Part shown: piece by piece, positions 15,005 to 23,550 of the stretch
Layout of the letters: each line of letters starts with the position of its first letter
How positions within the stretch are numbered: the stretch's first letter is position 1
Assembly (NCBI GenBank): GCA_019308525.1
Contig: JAFDIC010000006.1
Span: 1-36,039, forward strand
Source: Deltaproteobacteria bacterium
GTDB lineage: Bacteria > Desulfobacterota > DSM-4660 > Desulfatiglandales > HGW-15
Direction: 5' to 3'
Length of the DNA stretch: 36,039 nucleotides
Made by a program: the position numbers and the translations under genes
Notes under the pieces: model-generated
Seen by the model: only the letters and a program-made list of their open reading frames with translations
What the model was told of the DNA's origin: nothing
Database searches by the model: none

Positions 15005-17424
15005 TCTCCCGATCCTCCTTTCCGGGATTCCCTCAAGGCCCTCAACATTTTCTCAGGGGTTATGGGCAGGGATTTGATCCTTATACCCGTGGCATCGTAC
15101 ACTGCATTCGCTATGGCTGGTGCCGTGGGGACAAGTCCGGGCTCCCCTATCCCTTTGGCCCCAAAGGGCCCTTCGATATCATTGGTCTCGATGCATTCTA
15201 CGTGTATGGGGAAGTCGATGTCCGGAGCGGACAATATCTTGTAATCAAGAAAGTTCGGATTGAGGTTCTTTCCCTTGTCCGTCTTGTACTCCTCGGAAAG
15301 GGCATAACCCAACCCCATCACCGCCCCACCGTAGATCTGTCCTTCTATGGTCTGCTTGTTGATGACCCTGCCCACATCGTGGGCGGACACGAACTGGATC
15401 ACCCTGACCTGGCCGGTCTCAAGGTCCACTTCTACTTCCGCGCCCTGCACCCCGAAGATATAGGTCGCAGACATGTTCCCCCTGCATGTTTTTTGATCCA
15501 GCATCTCGTTGCATGGATCGTAGAAGGCCTCTGCCATGATCATTGTCCCCTGCTCCTTGTAATGGGCCTCCCTCAGTATCTCATCGAGCCTGAGACGCAA
15601 CAGGGGATTGTCGGGTTCTTCCTTAAGAAAGACCATGTTCTCAATCAGATCAAACTCGGAAGGATCGGAGATCCTCTCGAAGTCCAGGTCTGGGATCTGG
15701 AAGTCAGGATCCCTCTTCTTCCTCTTCTCAAGGTTGTACTTGAGGCGGGGCATGAAATGCTCGGCGGCAAGCTGGAAGATTTTCTCCCTGGCTTTCTGTG
15801 CCGCCATGATGGCTGCATTCCCCGCGGTAAAGGCCCCCCTGCTGGCATGCGTCCCAACGTCCCAGGGACAGCTCGCGGTGTCCCCTGATATTATCATTAC
15901 CTTGTCAGGGGTGACACCCAGGGCCTCGGCAGATGCCAGGGTCAGGGCTGCGTTGAAACCCTGCCCCATCTCCACGCCGCCCGTCATCACGGATACATTC
16001 CCGAAGTCATCCAGCTTCATGATGATTCCGGTCCCGTCTGAACGGTAAACGCGACCAGACCCGCCCACGTGGAAAAGGGATGCCATGCCCACTCCCCTGA
16101 CCTTCCCTGCTCCATTGCCCCTTCCGGTTTTTCCTCTCTTCTTGTCCCACTCCAACCTTTCAGCAACCTTTCTCAGGCATTCTTCCATGCCGCAACTGGT
16201 TATCTGAAGACCCATGGGGGTGATGTCATCGGGGATGTTCCTGTTTCTCATCCTGAATTCGTAGGGATCAATGCCCGCGACCTGGGCAAGTTGATCCAGA
16301 TTGCTCTCGATTGCCCACGCGGCCTGGGGATTGCCGTATCCCCTCATTGCCTGGCAGTAAGTGTTGTTTGTGTAAACGATCCTGGTCTCGTACCGCACAT
16401 TGGGGACCCGGTAGAGGGACGAAATGGGCAGCATCATTACACTGGGAGTCGTTGCGCCCCAGGAAGTGTACGCCCCGTTGTCAAGGGTCATCCTTACTTC
16501 CCTGAAGGTGAGCTTCCCTTCGCCGTCACATCCCTGCATTATCCAGGTCTTGGTGGGCTGCCGGGGGGAGAGGGCGATGAATTCCTCTTCCCGGCTGAGC
16601 ACGATCTTGACAGGCCTGCCGGTCCTGTAGGCCAGCAATATGGCGATGTACTCGTAGCCATGTGTATCCAGCCCGGTACCGAACGCCCCCCCAAGTGTGG
16701 GGACAATGACCCTTGTGTTCTTGCCCTTCAACCCCATGGCCTGGAGTGCCCGATTGAAATCGCTCTGGGCCAGGAAAGGGATCTGGGTCTTTGTATGCAT
16801 TATCAAATTGTTTTGAAGATCGAACTCGGCGATACAACCGGCGGTCCCCATGCATGATTGCTGGATCAGCGGAGTCTCGTAATGATCCTCGGCTATGTAA
16901 GCTGCTTCCGCCTTGGCCCTTTCCACCTCCCCCGCCACGAATCTCCAGGGTACCGGCACAAGGTTGTCCTTCCTGGGTCTCCCCCTGGCATCCACCTCGT
17001 GAACAAGGGGAGCCCCCTCTCTCAAGGCCTCTTCAGGGGAAAAGACCCCAGGAAGCTCTTCGTATTCGACCCTTATCAAATCCACTGCCTCTTCCGCAAT
17101 CTCGGGATCAATGGCCGCAACCGCCGCCACTTCATCTCGAAATTGTCTTACCTTGTCCCGCTTCAAGGGAGTGTTGTCCCTTATGAAACCAATCCTGATC
17201 TCAGGTGTGTTATAACCCGTGATAACCGCCCTGACACCAGGCAGCCTTTCCGCCCTGGTGGTATCTATGTGCTTGATGCGGGCGTGGGCGAACTCGCTGT
17301 ACTTTATCTTTCCATAGAGCATTCCCGGCCTGACAATGTCGTGGATATAGAGGGCCCTCCCCGCGACCTTGTCAGGAGCATCGGGCCTTGGTGACTCCGT
17401 CCCTATGAAGCTATACTCTGTCAT
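15001..17424 (-). CDS. Xanthine dehydrogenase-family Mo subunit with intact catalytic Glu
   Basis: About 807 residues. It is a Mo-pterin large subunit with the hammerhead domain at the N-terminus (RPDAPDKVAGRALYIHD), GGAFGTGLDTHG (about 240), MRGYGNPQAAWAIE (about 365-378) and a C-terminal GPFGAKGIGEPGL. The Glu in GEP (about residue 761) corresponds to the catalytic Glu that activates the Mo-bound oxygen. It should hydroxylate a carbon next to a ring nitrogen or in an activated position, with water as oxygen source. An in-frame upstream start at 17517 would overlap the preceding gene; the ATG at 17424, six bases after that gene's stop and behind AAGAGG, is preferred. With the fused FAD/[2Fe-2S] protein it forms a complete enzyme, my first candidate for the indoleacetate (or indoleacetyl-CoA) hydroxylase. 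Confidence 0.88.
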   Translation of the reverse strand: MTEYSFIGTESPRPDAPDKVAGRALYIHDIVRPGMLYGKIKYSEFAHARIKHIDTTRAERLPGVRAVITGYNTPEIRIGFIRDNTPLKRDKVRQFRDEVAAVAAIDPEIAEEAVDLIRVEYEELPGVFSPEEALREGAPLVHEVDARGRPRKDNLVPVPWRFVAGEVERAKAEAAYIAEDHYETPLIQQSCMGTAGCIAEFDLQNNLIMHTKTQIPFLAQSDFNRALQAMGLKGKNTRVIVPTLGGAFGTGLDTHGYEYIAILLAYRTGRPVKIVLSREEEFIALSPRQPTKTWIMQGCDGEGKLTFREVRMTLDNGAYTSWGATTPSVMMLPISSLYRVPNVRYETRIVYTNNTYCQAMRGYGNPQAAWAIESNLDQLAQVAGIDPYEFRMRNRNIPDDITPMGLQITSCGMEECLRKVAERLEWDKKRGKTGRGNGAGKVRGVGMASLFHVGGSGRVYRSDGTGIIMKLDDFGNVSVMTGGVEMGQGFNAALTLASAEALGVTPDKVMIISGDTASCPWDVGTHASRGAFTAGNAAIMAAQKAREKIFQLAAEHFMPRLKYNLEKRKKRDPDFQIPDLDFERISDPSEFDLIENMVFLKEEPDNPLLRLRLDEILREAHYKEQGTMIMAEAFYDPCNEMLDQKTCRGNMSATYIFGVQGAEVEVDLETGQVRVIQFVSAHDVGRVINKQTIEGQIYGGAVMGLGYALSEEYKTDKGKNLNPNFLDYKILSAPDIDFPIHVECIETNDIEGPFGAKGIGEPGLVPTAPAIANAVYDATGIRIKSLPITPEKMLRALRESRKGGSGD

Positions 17425-17429
17425 GCTTC

Positions 17430-18881
17430 TTACGCCTCTTTCCCATCTGTTTTTCTCATCTGATCCGCCGCCTTCCTTATGGAATCCACTATCTGCACGT
17501 ACCCGGTACAGCGGCAAAGGTTACCAGATATGGCCCTTCTGATCTCATCATCACGGGGATCGCTTTTCTCTTCTAGCAGGGCCTTTGCAGAAATGATCAT
17601 GCCTGGCGTACAGAACCCGCACTGTACGCCACCATTGGCAATGAATGACTCTTGAAGGGGGTGGAGCTTGTTCCCTTCGCCGACCAGACCTTCTATGGTG
17701 GTCACCGACCTGCCATCCACCTCAAATGCAGGATAAAGGCAAGAATCCACGCTCCTGCCATCTACCAGCACAGTGCATGCGCCGCACTCTCCGTGGCCGC
17801 ATCCTTCCTTGGTGCCGGTCAACTGGAATTCATCTCTTATCACCTGGAGCAGGGTCTTGTGGGATTCTATTTCGGTGGTGACCTCGAAGCCGTTCAACAC
17901 AAAGCGGATCGTCTTTCGGAACCCGGCTTGGGAGGCCTCTGATTCCAGGGGTCCTGAGCGACCGCTCACTGGGGCCCTAGGTCCGGCATGGGATCGAGAA
18001 ACTCTCGGAGACTTGTCCCCCGGGGTTTCACGAACCTCCGAAAGGGCCTGGCTTATGGCCCTCCTGACCAGAACACCTGAGACCTCTCTTCTGTACTCTT
18101 CGCTCGATCGCACGTCAGTTATGGGCTTGACCTCCTCCTTGACGACCGCTTCTACATCCCTGAGCAGGTCTGGGCCTATTTCCTCCCCCTCGATCATCCT
18201 TTCCACCCTTGTCAGTCGCAAAGGCACAGGTGCGACGGCTCCCACCGCCAGCCTGCACCTGCGGCAAACATTGCCATCCATGACTACAAGTGCCGCAGCG
18301 TTGACTATAGCAAGGTCCTGGGCCACCCTACCTATTTTCAGGAAGGCCATACCTGTATTGGGTTCCTTCCCCGGTATCCTGATTGACCTGACGACCTCAG
18401 CGGGCCCCAGGCATGTCTCCCCCGGGCCCCTGAAGAACTCGACTATCGGAACTTCTCTTTGTCCTGACGGCCCCTCAAGAACAAGTGTTGCATCCAGGGC
18501 GATCAGGGGTGGCGCACAGTCTGCGGACGGGGCGGCATTGCAAATGTTGCCGCCTATTGTGGCAACATTCCTCACCTGGGGATTGGCCAGAAGTTCCGCT
18601 GCCTGGCTCAAGGCCGGATACTCAGAGGCAATGTCTTCGCTTTTCTCCAGGTCCCGGAGAAGCGTCATACCGCCCACTGTCAGACTCCCGTCAGCCTCGA
18701 TATCACCCAAGCCCTCGATGCCTCGGAGTGAAACAAGGGCCTCGGGTTTCAGATCCCTCTGTTTTATCCTAACGAGGACATCCGTACCACCGGCTATATA
18801 CCTGGCCTTTCCCTCGAACTCTGCCATGAGATTGAAGGCCTCGCTGATGTCCCTGGGTTGAAAATACCTGAATTTTTTCAT
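17430..18881 (-). CDS. Fused FAD-binding and [2Fe-2S] subunit of a molybdenum hydroxylase
   Basis: A 483-residue natural fusion. Residues 1-285 are a CoxM-type FAD domain (AGGTDVLVR at 30-38; [16 protein letters not shown] at 107-122), without the HcrB [4Fe-4S] insertion. A Pro/Ser/Arg-rich linker runs from about 286 to 320. Residues 323-475 are a two-cluster ferredoxin domain with Cys361, Cys366, Cys369 and Cys381, then Cys421, Cys424, Cys456 and Cys458. The order FAD then [2Fe-2S] is reversed compared with eukaryotic xanthine dehydrogenase and replaces two separate genes. It feeds electrons from the Mo subunit encoded directly downstream to an acceptor. The ATG at 18881 has AGGAG seven bases before it. 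Confidence 0.9.
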   Translation of the reverse strand: MKKFRYFQPRDISEAFNLMAEFEGKARYIAGGTDVLVRIKQRDLKPEALVSLRGIEGLGDIEADGSLTVGGMTLLRDLEKSEDIASEYPALSQAAELLANPQVRNVATIGGNICNAAPSADCAPPLIALDATLVLEGPSGQREVPIVEFFRGPGETCLGPAEVVRSIRIPGKEPNTGMAFLKIGRVAQDLAIVNAAALVVMDGNVCRRCRLAVGAVAPVPLRLTRVERMIEGEEIGPDLLRDVEAVVKEEVKPITDVRSSEEYRREVSGVLVRRAISQALSEVRETPGDKSPRVSRSHAGPRAPVSGRSGPLESEASQAGFRKTIRFVLNGFEVTTEIESHKTLLQVIRDEFQLTGTKEGCGHGECGACTVLVDGRSVDSCLYPAFEVDGRSVTTIEGLVGEGNKLHPLQESFIANGGVQCGFCTPGMIISAKALLEEKSDPRDDEIRRAISGNLCRCTGYVQIVDSIRKAADQMRKTDGKEA

Positions 18882-19047
18882 CCTGACTCCTGTCTATCCG
18901 TCACATAGTTTCCCCGGCCTTGTTCAAGCCTTTCGCAGAGTTACTGGCAGTGCTGTGTTCCGAGCTTACCCCTGCCTTCTAGAGGCGTACGGCCACCGGC
19001 AAAATGGTTGCCCCGATCCAAAGTCTCGAATTCCAGCGGCGTCATGC

Positions 19048-20337
19048 TCAGGACCTGCTATCAAATACCCTCTTGCTCTTCCTCTCGGACCTGGGCAGTG
19101 CCCCGTAGTCCACAATTTCCACCTCAACACCCACCATGATCTTGTTCTTGATTCTTGTGGAGATCATCCGGGCAAGCTCCTTGTCCCTGCCCTTTTCCAC
19201 CCCTTGGTCCCGTTCGACCTTCAGGGTCATGTAGTCCTTTCCGTCTTCTCTCCTTTCCAGGTGGATCTGGTATTCACTGCCGATCCCTTCTATACCGGAA
19301 AGGACATCATCGATCTGCCCTGGATATATGTTCACGGCCCTGAATATGATCATATCATCGGAGCGCCCGAGCAAACGGTCATGCCTTGGCAAAATGGAGC
19401 CACAGGGACAACGCCCGGGCAATAGCCGGGTCAGGTCCCTAGTGCGGTACCTGATCAGTGGGGCCGCCTCCTTCTTCAGGGTGGTCACAACCATCTCCCC
19501 GATCTCCCCCTCCGGTACCGGCTCCAGGGTTTCTGGGTCCAGGATTTCCAGGATATAGTAATCCGCCCAGTAGTGGATACCAGTGTGATACACACAGTCC
19601 AGGCCTGTCCCAGGACCGTACAACTCTGTCATGCCGGGAATATCGAAGAGGTGTTCCAGCCTAAGAAGCTCCTTGATGCGCCTCCTCATGGCATCGCTTG
19701 ATCTCTCGGAGCCGAAAATCATCTTCTTCAAGCTCACCCTGTCTCCGATTCCTCTCCTGCCGATTTCCTCTGCCATCAACAGCCCCATGGAAGCAGTGCA
19801 ACACATTACCGTGGACTGGAAATCCACCAGGAACTGGCACTGCAAATCGAGGTTCCCGGGCCCTGTCGGAATCGCCATAGCCCCGAATGCCTCGCACCCC
19901 ATCTGGAAGCCTATTCCTGCTGTCCATACTCCGTAGCCGACGGCAATCTGGACCCGATCCCCTGGTGTCAATTCCGCCATCTCATAGCATCGAGCGAAGA
20001 AGTGGGTCCAGTCTGCTATGTCCTTTTCCGTATAGCAAAGGACCTTCCTTTTTCCAGTGGTGCCCGAAGATGCATGGATGCGAACCACCTCCTCCAGCGG
20101 AACCGAAAGCAGGGGGTAGGGATACCCTTCGGTCAAATCTTGGGCCGTGGTAAAGGGCAGTGACCCCAGGTCCTCCAGGGAACGGATATCCTCCGGGCGG
20201 ACCCCCGCACCTTCCAGTTTCTTCCGGTAAAAGGATGAGCCATTGTATGCATGGGAGATGGTCCACTTCAGGCCCTCCAGTTGAAGGGTCCTCAATTCCT
20301 CTTCACTCTTGACAGTGGGCATGAACGTCCTTTTCAT
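19048..20337 (-). CDS. PaaK-type aryl-acid CoA ligase (indoleacetate-CoA ligase candidate)
   Basis: A 429-residue AMP-forming ligase of the phenylacetate-CoA ligase family. The phosphate-binding loop HASSGTTGKRK is at 88-98, the adenine-binding GMTELYGPG motif near 232-240, and RYRTRDLTRLLPG near 295-307; the hinge and C-terminal domain follow (LGRSDDMIIFRAVNIYP). Length matches the family. It converts an aromatic or aryl-acetic acid plus ATP and CoA to the acyl-CoA in the cytoplasm. Aromatoleum IaaB, an indoleacetate-CoA ligase, belongs to this family as I recall. Its place between the TRAP transporter and the Mo hydroxylase genes suggests it activates the imported substrate. The specific acid cannot be read from sequence. 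Confidence 0.88.
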   Translation of the reverse strand: MKRTFMPTVKSEEELRTLQLEGLKWTISHAYNGSSFYRKKLEGAGVRPEDIRSLEDLGSLPFTTAQDLTEGYPYPLLSVPLEEVVRIHASSGTTGKRKVLCYTEKDIADWTHFFARCYEMAELTPGDRVQIAVGYGVWTAGIGFQMGCEAFGAMAIPTGPGNLDLQCQFLVDFQSTVMCCTASMGLLMAEEIGRRGIGDRVSLKKMIFGSERSSDAMRRRIKELLRLEHLFDIPGMTELYGPGTGLDCVYHTGIHYWADYYILEILDPETLEPVPEGEIGEMVVTTLKKEAAPLIRYRTRDLTRLLPGRCPCGSILPRHDRLLGRSDDMIIFRAVNIYPGQIDDVLSGIEGIGSEYQIHLERREDGKDYMTLKVERDQGVEKGRDKELARMISTRIKNKIMVGVEVEIVDYGALPRSERKSKRVFDSRS

Positions 20338-20506
20338 GACTGATCCCCGATTCTAGCACAAATCTGTTTACCACCCCCGGGAGGCAACCTCCATCCCATT
20401 AGGTCAGCCTTGAACGATGAATCTCTCAACTTTGATCCCCCGGTCCTAGGAAAACAACCATCCAAAACCACCTCGACCCAGCTTTTCGACACGTAATAAC
20501 ACATGG

Positions 20507-21811
20507 TTACCTGAGCATATTGGGTATCAGTAACACGATCTGGGGGAACATTATCAATATGATTATGCACACTATGCAGGCGATCAGGAAAAAGCTTATG
20601 CTCTTGAATATTGTCCCCAGTTCTATGTCCGGTGCCAGTGCCTTGACCACGTATATGTTGACCCCCACGGGAGGTGTGATTGCGCCCATGGTGGTCACCA
20701 TGGTGAGAATGATGCTGTACCATACGGGGTCAAACCCCAGAGCCATCCCCAGGGGGAAAAAAATGGGGATGGTAAGCACAAGAAAACCCAGAGAGTCTAT
20801 GAAGCAGCCCCCCAGGAGGTAGATGACTAACACGATGGCCAGAATAACGTATGGCGACACCGGCAGGCCGGCTGCAAATTCGGCAATCATGAAGGGCAGC
20901 CTGGTAACGGCCAGGAATCTGCCGAAAATGATGGCGCCCGTGACCAGGAAAAACACCATGGCAGAAATCTTGAGCGTTTCCAGGATAGAGTGCATCAAAC
21001 CTTGCCAGCTCAGCCTGCCGAACGGCACTGTCACCAGCAGGGTGAAAAAGACCCCCACCGCCCCGGCCTCGGTGGGGGTGAACCACCCCGCGTACAGCCC
21101 CCCTATCACCACGATAAAGATTATGACGGCCTCTATGACACCTGTAAGCGAGAGGATTTTCTCCTTGAAGCTGGCCCTGGGTCCAGCCGGGCCAAAATGG
21201 GGATATACCCTGCACAGGAGAAAAATCGTTAGAACGAATAGTATCCCCAGGAGGATTGCAGGCAAGATTCCGCCCAGAAAGAGCTTTATGATGGATTGCT
21301 CGGTCTGGAGGCCGATAATTATCAGCACCACACTGGGCGGCATGACGGTTCCCAGTGTGCCCCCGGTTACCACAGTGCCGCTGCTCAGGAGCGTGTCGTA
21401 GTTGTACTTCTTCATCTGGGGCAGGGCGACAGTACCCATGGTAGCTGCGGTAGCAGTGTTCGACCCGCAGATGGCGGCAAAAAGCTCGTCTGCGCCTATG
21501 GTTGCTATTGCCAGACCTCCGCGCCAGTGCCCGAACCACTTGTAGGCCGCATTGTATAGCCTTTCAGCGATCCCTGAGTTAAAGGCGAGGTAACCAAGGA
21601 AGATGAACAGGGGAACGACCGTGAGACCATACTTGGAAAAGGTCGCCCATATATCATTCCCGACCATGTTGAGACCGGCCTTGAAGGAAACCACATAGGA
21701 GAAACCCGTGAAACCCACGATTGCCATGGCAAAGCCCACTGGCATCCCCAGAAGAAACAGGACCACCAGAAGGACGACTATCCCGATTATTCCTACGAGG
21801 GTCAGGCTCAA
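20507..21811 (-). CDS. dctM: TRAP transporter large permease DctM
   Basis: About 434 residues, strongly hydrophobic with roughly 12-13 membrane segments, typical of the DctM subunit (GMPVGFAMAIVGF at the N-terminus; ICGSNTATAATMGTVALPQM; FTPTEAGAVGVFF; ITPPVGVNIYVV). An open frame extends up to 21883, but this would overlap dctQ by about 75 bases and give a non-hydrophobic leader. The TTG at 21811, overlapping the dctQ stop as TTGA and following AAAGGAG, is the likely start. It forms the ion-coupled channel together with DctQ, loaded by the periplasmic DctP. The substrate is probably the organic acid degraded by this operon. Confidence 0.9.
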   Translation of the reverse strand: MSLTLVGIIGIVVLLVVLFLLGMPVGFAMAIVGFTGFSYVVSFKAGLNMVGNDIWATFSKYGLTVVPLFIFLGYLAFNSGIAERLYNAAYKWFGHWRGGLAIATIGADELFAAICGSNTATAATMGTVALPQMKKYNYDTLLSSGTVVTGGTLGTVMPPSVVLIIIGLQTEQSIIKLFLGGILPAILLGILFVLTIFLLCRVYPHFGPAGPRASFKEKILSLTGVIEAVIIFIVVIGGLYAGWFTPTEAGAVGVFFTLLVTVPFGRLSWQGLMHSILETLKISAMVFFLVTGAIIFGRFLAVTRLPFMIAEFAAGLPVSPYVILAIVLVIYLLGGCFIDSLGFLVLTIPIFFPLGMALGFDPVWYSIILTMVTTMGAITPPVGVNIYVVKALAPDIELGTIFKSISFFLIACIVCIIILIMFPQIVLLIPNMLR

Positions 21812-22299
21812 CTCTCGGTCTCTCTCTCCTTTGCCAGGGATTTGAGGAACTCGGTCAGGAAGACCAGGGACAGCACAAGGCAACCAGCAGCAACCCCGTA
21901 GGTAAAAGGATAATAAATGATTCTCAGGGTCTCCGTCACCTCACCCGTCTGATAGAGGGTCGTGGCATATTTCGTGATCTGCCACGTCACCATCCCAAAG
22001 AAGATCATGCACAGGGCGCTGTTGATACAATCCAGGATCCGCCTTCTCCTCTTTGAGAAGCCGAGCACCAGGATATCAACTGCGATATGCCCCTTTCTTT
22101 GCTGGGTATAGCCGAGGGCAAAGGCAGTCACTATGGCCCCGAAGTACCCCAGCAGCTCGTAGGTCCCCCTTACGGGCATCCACACGATTCTGAAAAAAAT
22201 ATTTGCGCAGGTCAGTATGATCATTGCAGCCAAAAAAGACCCGGCTATCAACACCAGAACTCGATTCAAGAAATTGCTTATTTTCTCAAGGACTGCCAT
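21808..22299 (-). CDS. dctQ: TRAP transporter small permease DctQ
   Basis: A 163-residue protein with four predicted membrane segments, the normal plan of the DctQ small subunit, and a charged loop in the middle (GFSKRRRRILDC, about 80-91). It overlaps the start of dctM by four bases, implying coupled translation and fixed stoichiometry. The dctP gene lies 130 bases upstream. Confidence 0.9.
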   Translation of the reverse strand: MAVLEKISNFLNRVLVLIAGSFLAAMIILTCANIFFRIVWMPVRGTYELLGYFGAIVTAFALGYTQQRKGHIAVDILVLGFSKRRRRILDCINSALCMIFFGMVTWQITKYATTLYQTGEVTETLRIIYYPFTYGVAAGCLVLSLVFLTEFLKSLAKERETES

Positions 22300-22429
22300 T
22301 TCGCTTAACCCTACTCTTCATGCTTGGGGCACCTCAAGAAGATATTGAAGGAAAATCACGAAATCAAGGGCCGCGTCCCCCTCGGAGAAATGGGGAGCGC
22401 AACCCTTGAAAGATGAGATCCTCAGACGG

Positions 22430-23452
22430 CTATTGACCGGCGTACATCCTGGTAAAGGCCCGGATATCTTCCACGATCTGGGTGGCTGGCAGGCCCTTAC
22501 CGCTGACCTCCTTTATCCAGTTGTCTACAATTGGTTCCAGCAACCTGTCCCACCTTGCCTTTTCTGCCGAAGACAGCTCAATCACCTCCACATTGTGGTT
22601 CTTTCTTGACCAGGCGATGGCCTCTTTCACATGGTTGTCCATGTATACCCCGGTCCAGGCTGCCTGCTGGGTCCCCAGGCCCTCCATAACATGCTGAACG
22701 TCCTTGGGCAGGGAGTTCCATTTATCCATGTTCATCACCACTGCGAAGGGGTAGACCACGGCATCCGTAATGGTCACGTAGCGGCAGAGTTCAGCGAACT
22801 TGAAGTCCTTCATGACCTCAAGGGATGTAAAGAGCCCTTTGACCACCCCTTTCTGTAACGCTTCAGGTGTCTGAGGCATGGGCATACCAACCGGGTTGGC
22901 ATTCCACGCCTTGAGGATCTGTGCCGCCCCTCCCGATGCCCTGATTGGGACCCCCTTGATGTCTTCCAGGGTCCTTATGGGTACCCTGGACATGATGTTT
23001 GACGGAGCGGTAGCGAACATGGTCAATACCTTGACCTTGGAGAATGCCTTGGGCCGGTACTTCTTGTAGAGATCCCACAGTACCAGGCTTCCCACCAGGG
23101 AATTAGGTATCCCCAGCGGCAGGCTGGTGGCGTTGGTCACGAGGAATCTTCCCGGCTGGTATGCCATGCAAAGATTCCCGATATCTGCGGTCCCTGCTAT
23201 GACGCCATCCATCATGTTCTTTGCGCCCAGCAGTGTCCCCCCGGGGAAGGTGTCAATGGCTACCTTACCCTTTGTCCTCTTTTCCACTTCCTTCTTCCAC
23301 CGCTCCATTTGTACGCATGGAAAGGTGGGAGCAGGGGGAAAGTTGGCATAGGTCAGTTTTATCGGTCCTGCTGTTGCAGGAGCACCCGCCCCGAAGATTG
23401 CCGCCAGCAGGATAACGGAAACACCCAGAGAAAGAATCCTTCCCTTTTTCAT
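22430..23452 (-). CDS. dctP: TRAP transporter periplasmic substrate-binding protein DctP
   Basis: A 340-residue exported binding protein. Residues 1-28 are a signal peptide ending in AGAPATAG. The mature part has family features such as FPGGTLLGAKNMMDGVIAGTADIG (start about residue 64), the IRTLEDIKGVPIRASGG segment (about 160-176), which usually carries the carboxylate-binding Arg (the Arg of PIRAS), and VVMNMDKWNSLPKD. It should capture a monocarboxylic acid in the periplasm for DctQM. The ATG at 23452 is behind a very good AGGAGG. Its location inside an aryl-acid operon suggests an aromatic or aryl-acetic acid ligand. Confidence 0.92.
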   Translation of the reverse strand: MKKGRILSLGVSVILLAAIFGAGAPATAGPIKLTYANFPPAPTFPCVQMERWKKEVEKRTKGKVAIDTFPGGTLLGAKNMMDGVIAGTADIGNLCMAYQPGRFLVTNATSLPLGIPNSLVGSLVLWDLYKKYRPKAFSKVKVLTMFATAPSNIMSRVPIRTLEDIKGVPIRASGGAAQILKAWNANPVGMPMPQTPEALQKGVVKGLFTSLEVMKDFKFAELCRYVTITDAVVYPFAVVMNMDKWNSLPKDVQHVMEGLGTQQAAWTGVYMDNHVKEAIAWSRKNHNVEVIELSSAEKARWDRLLEPIVDNWIKEVSGKGLPATQIVEDIRAFTRMYAGQ

Positions 23453-23550
23453 GTCTTACCTCCTACCCAAAAAGGTTGTCGCATATCTATCTCCCTGTGG
23501 ATCCCAGCTTCTTCTCACCCCCTTTCTCTTCTTACAGGGTCATCGACGTG

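Noticed and set aside
14989..15888. Long plus-strand open frame of about 300 codons, and similar ones at 23476-24228 and 9408-10340
   Set aside because: They are antisense to well-recognised Mo-subunit, mutase and HyuA genes and arise from GC-biased third positions.
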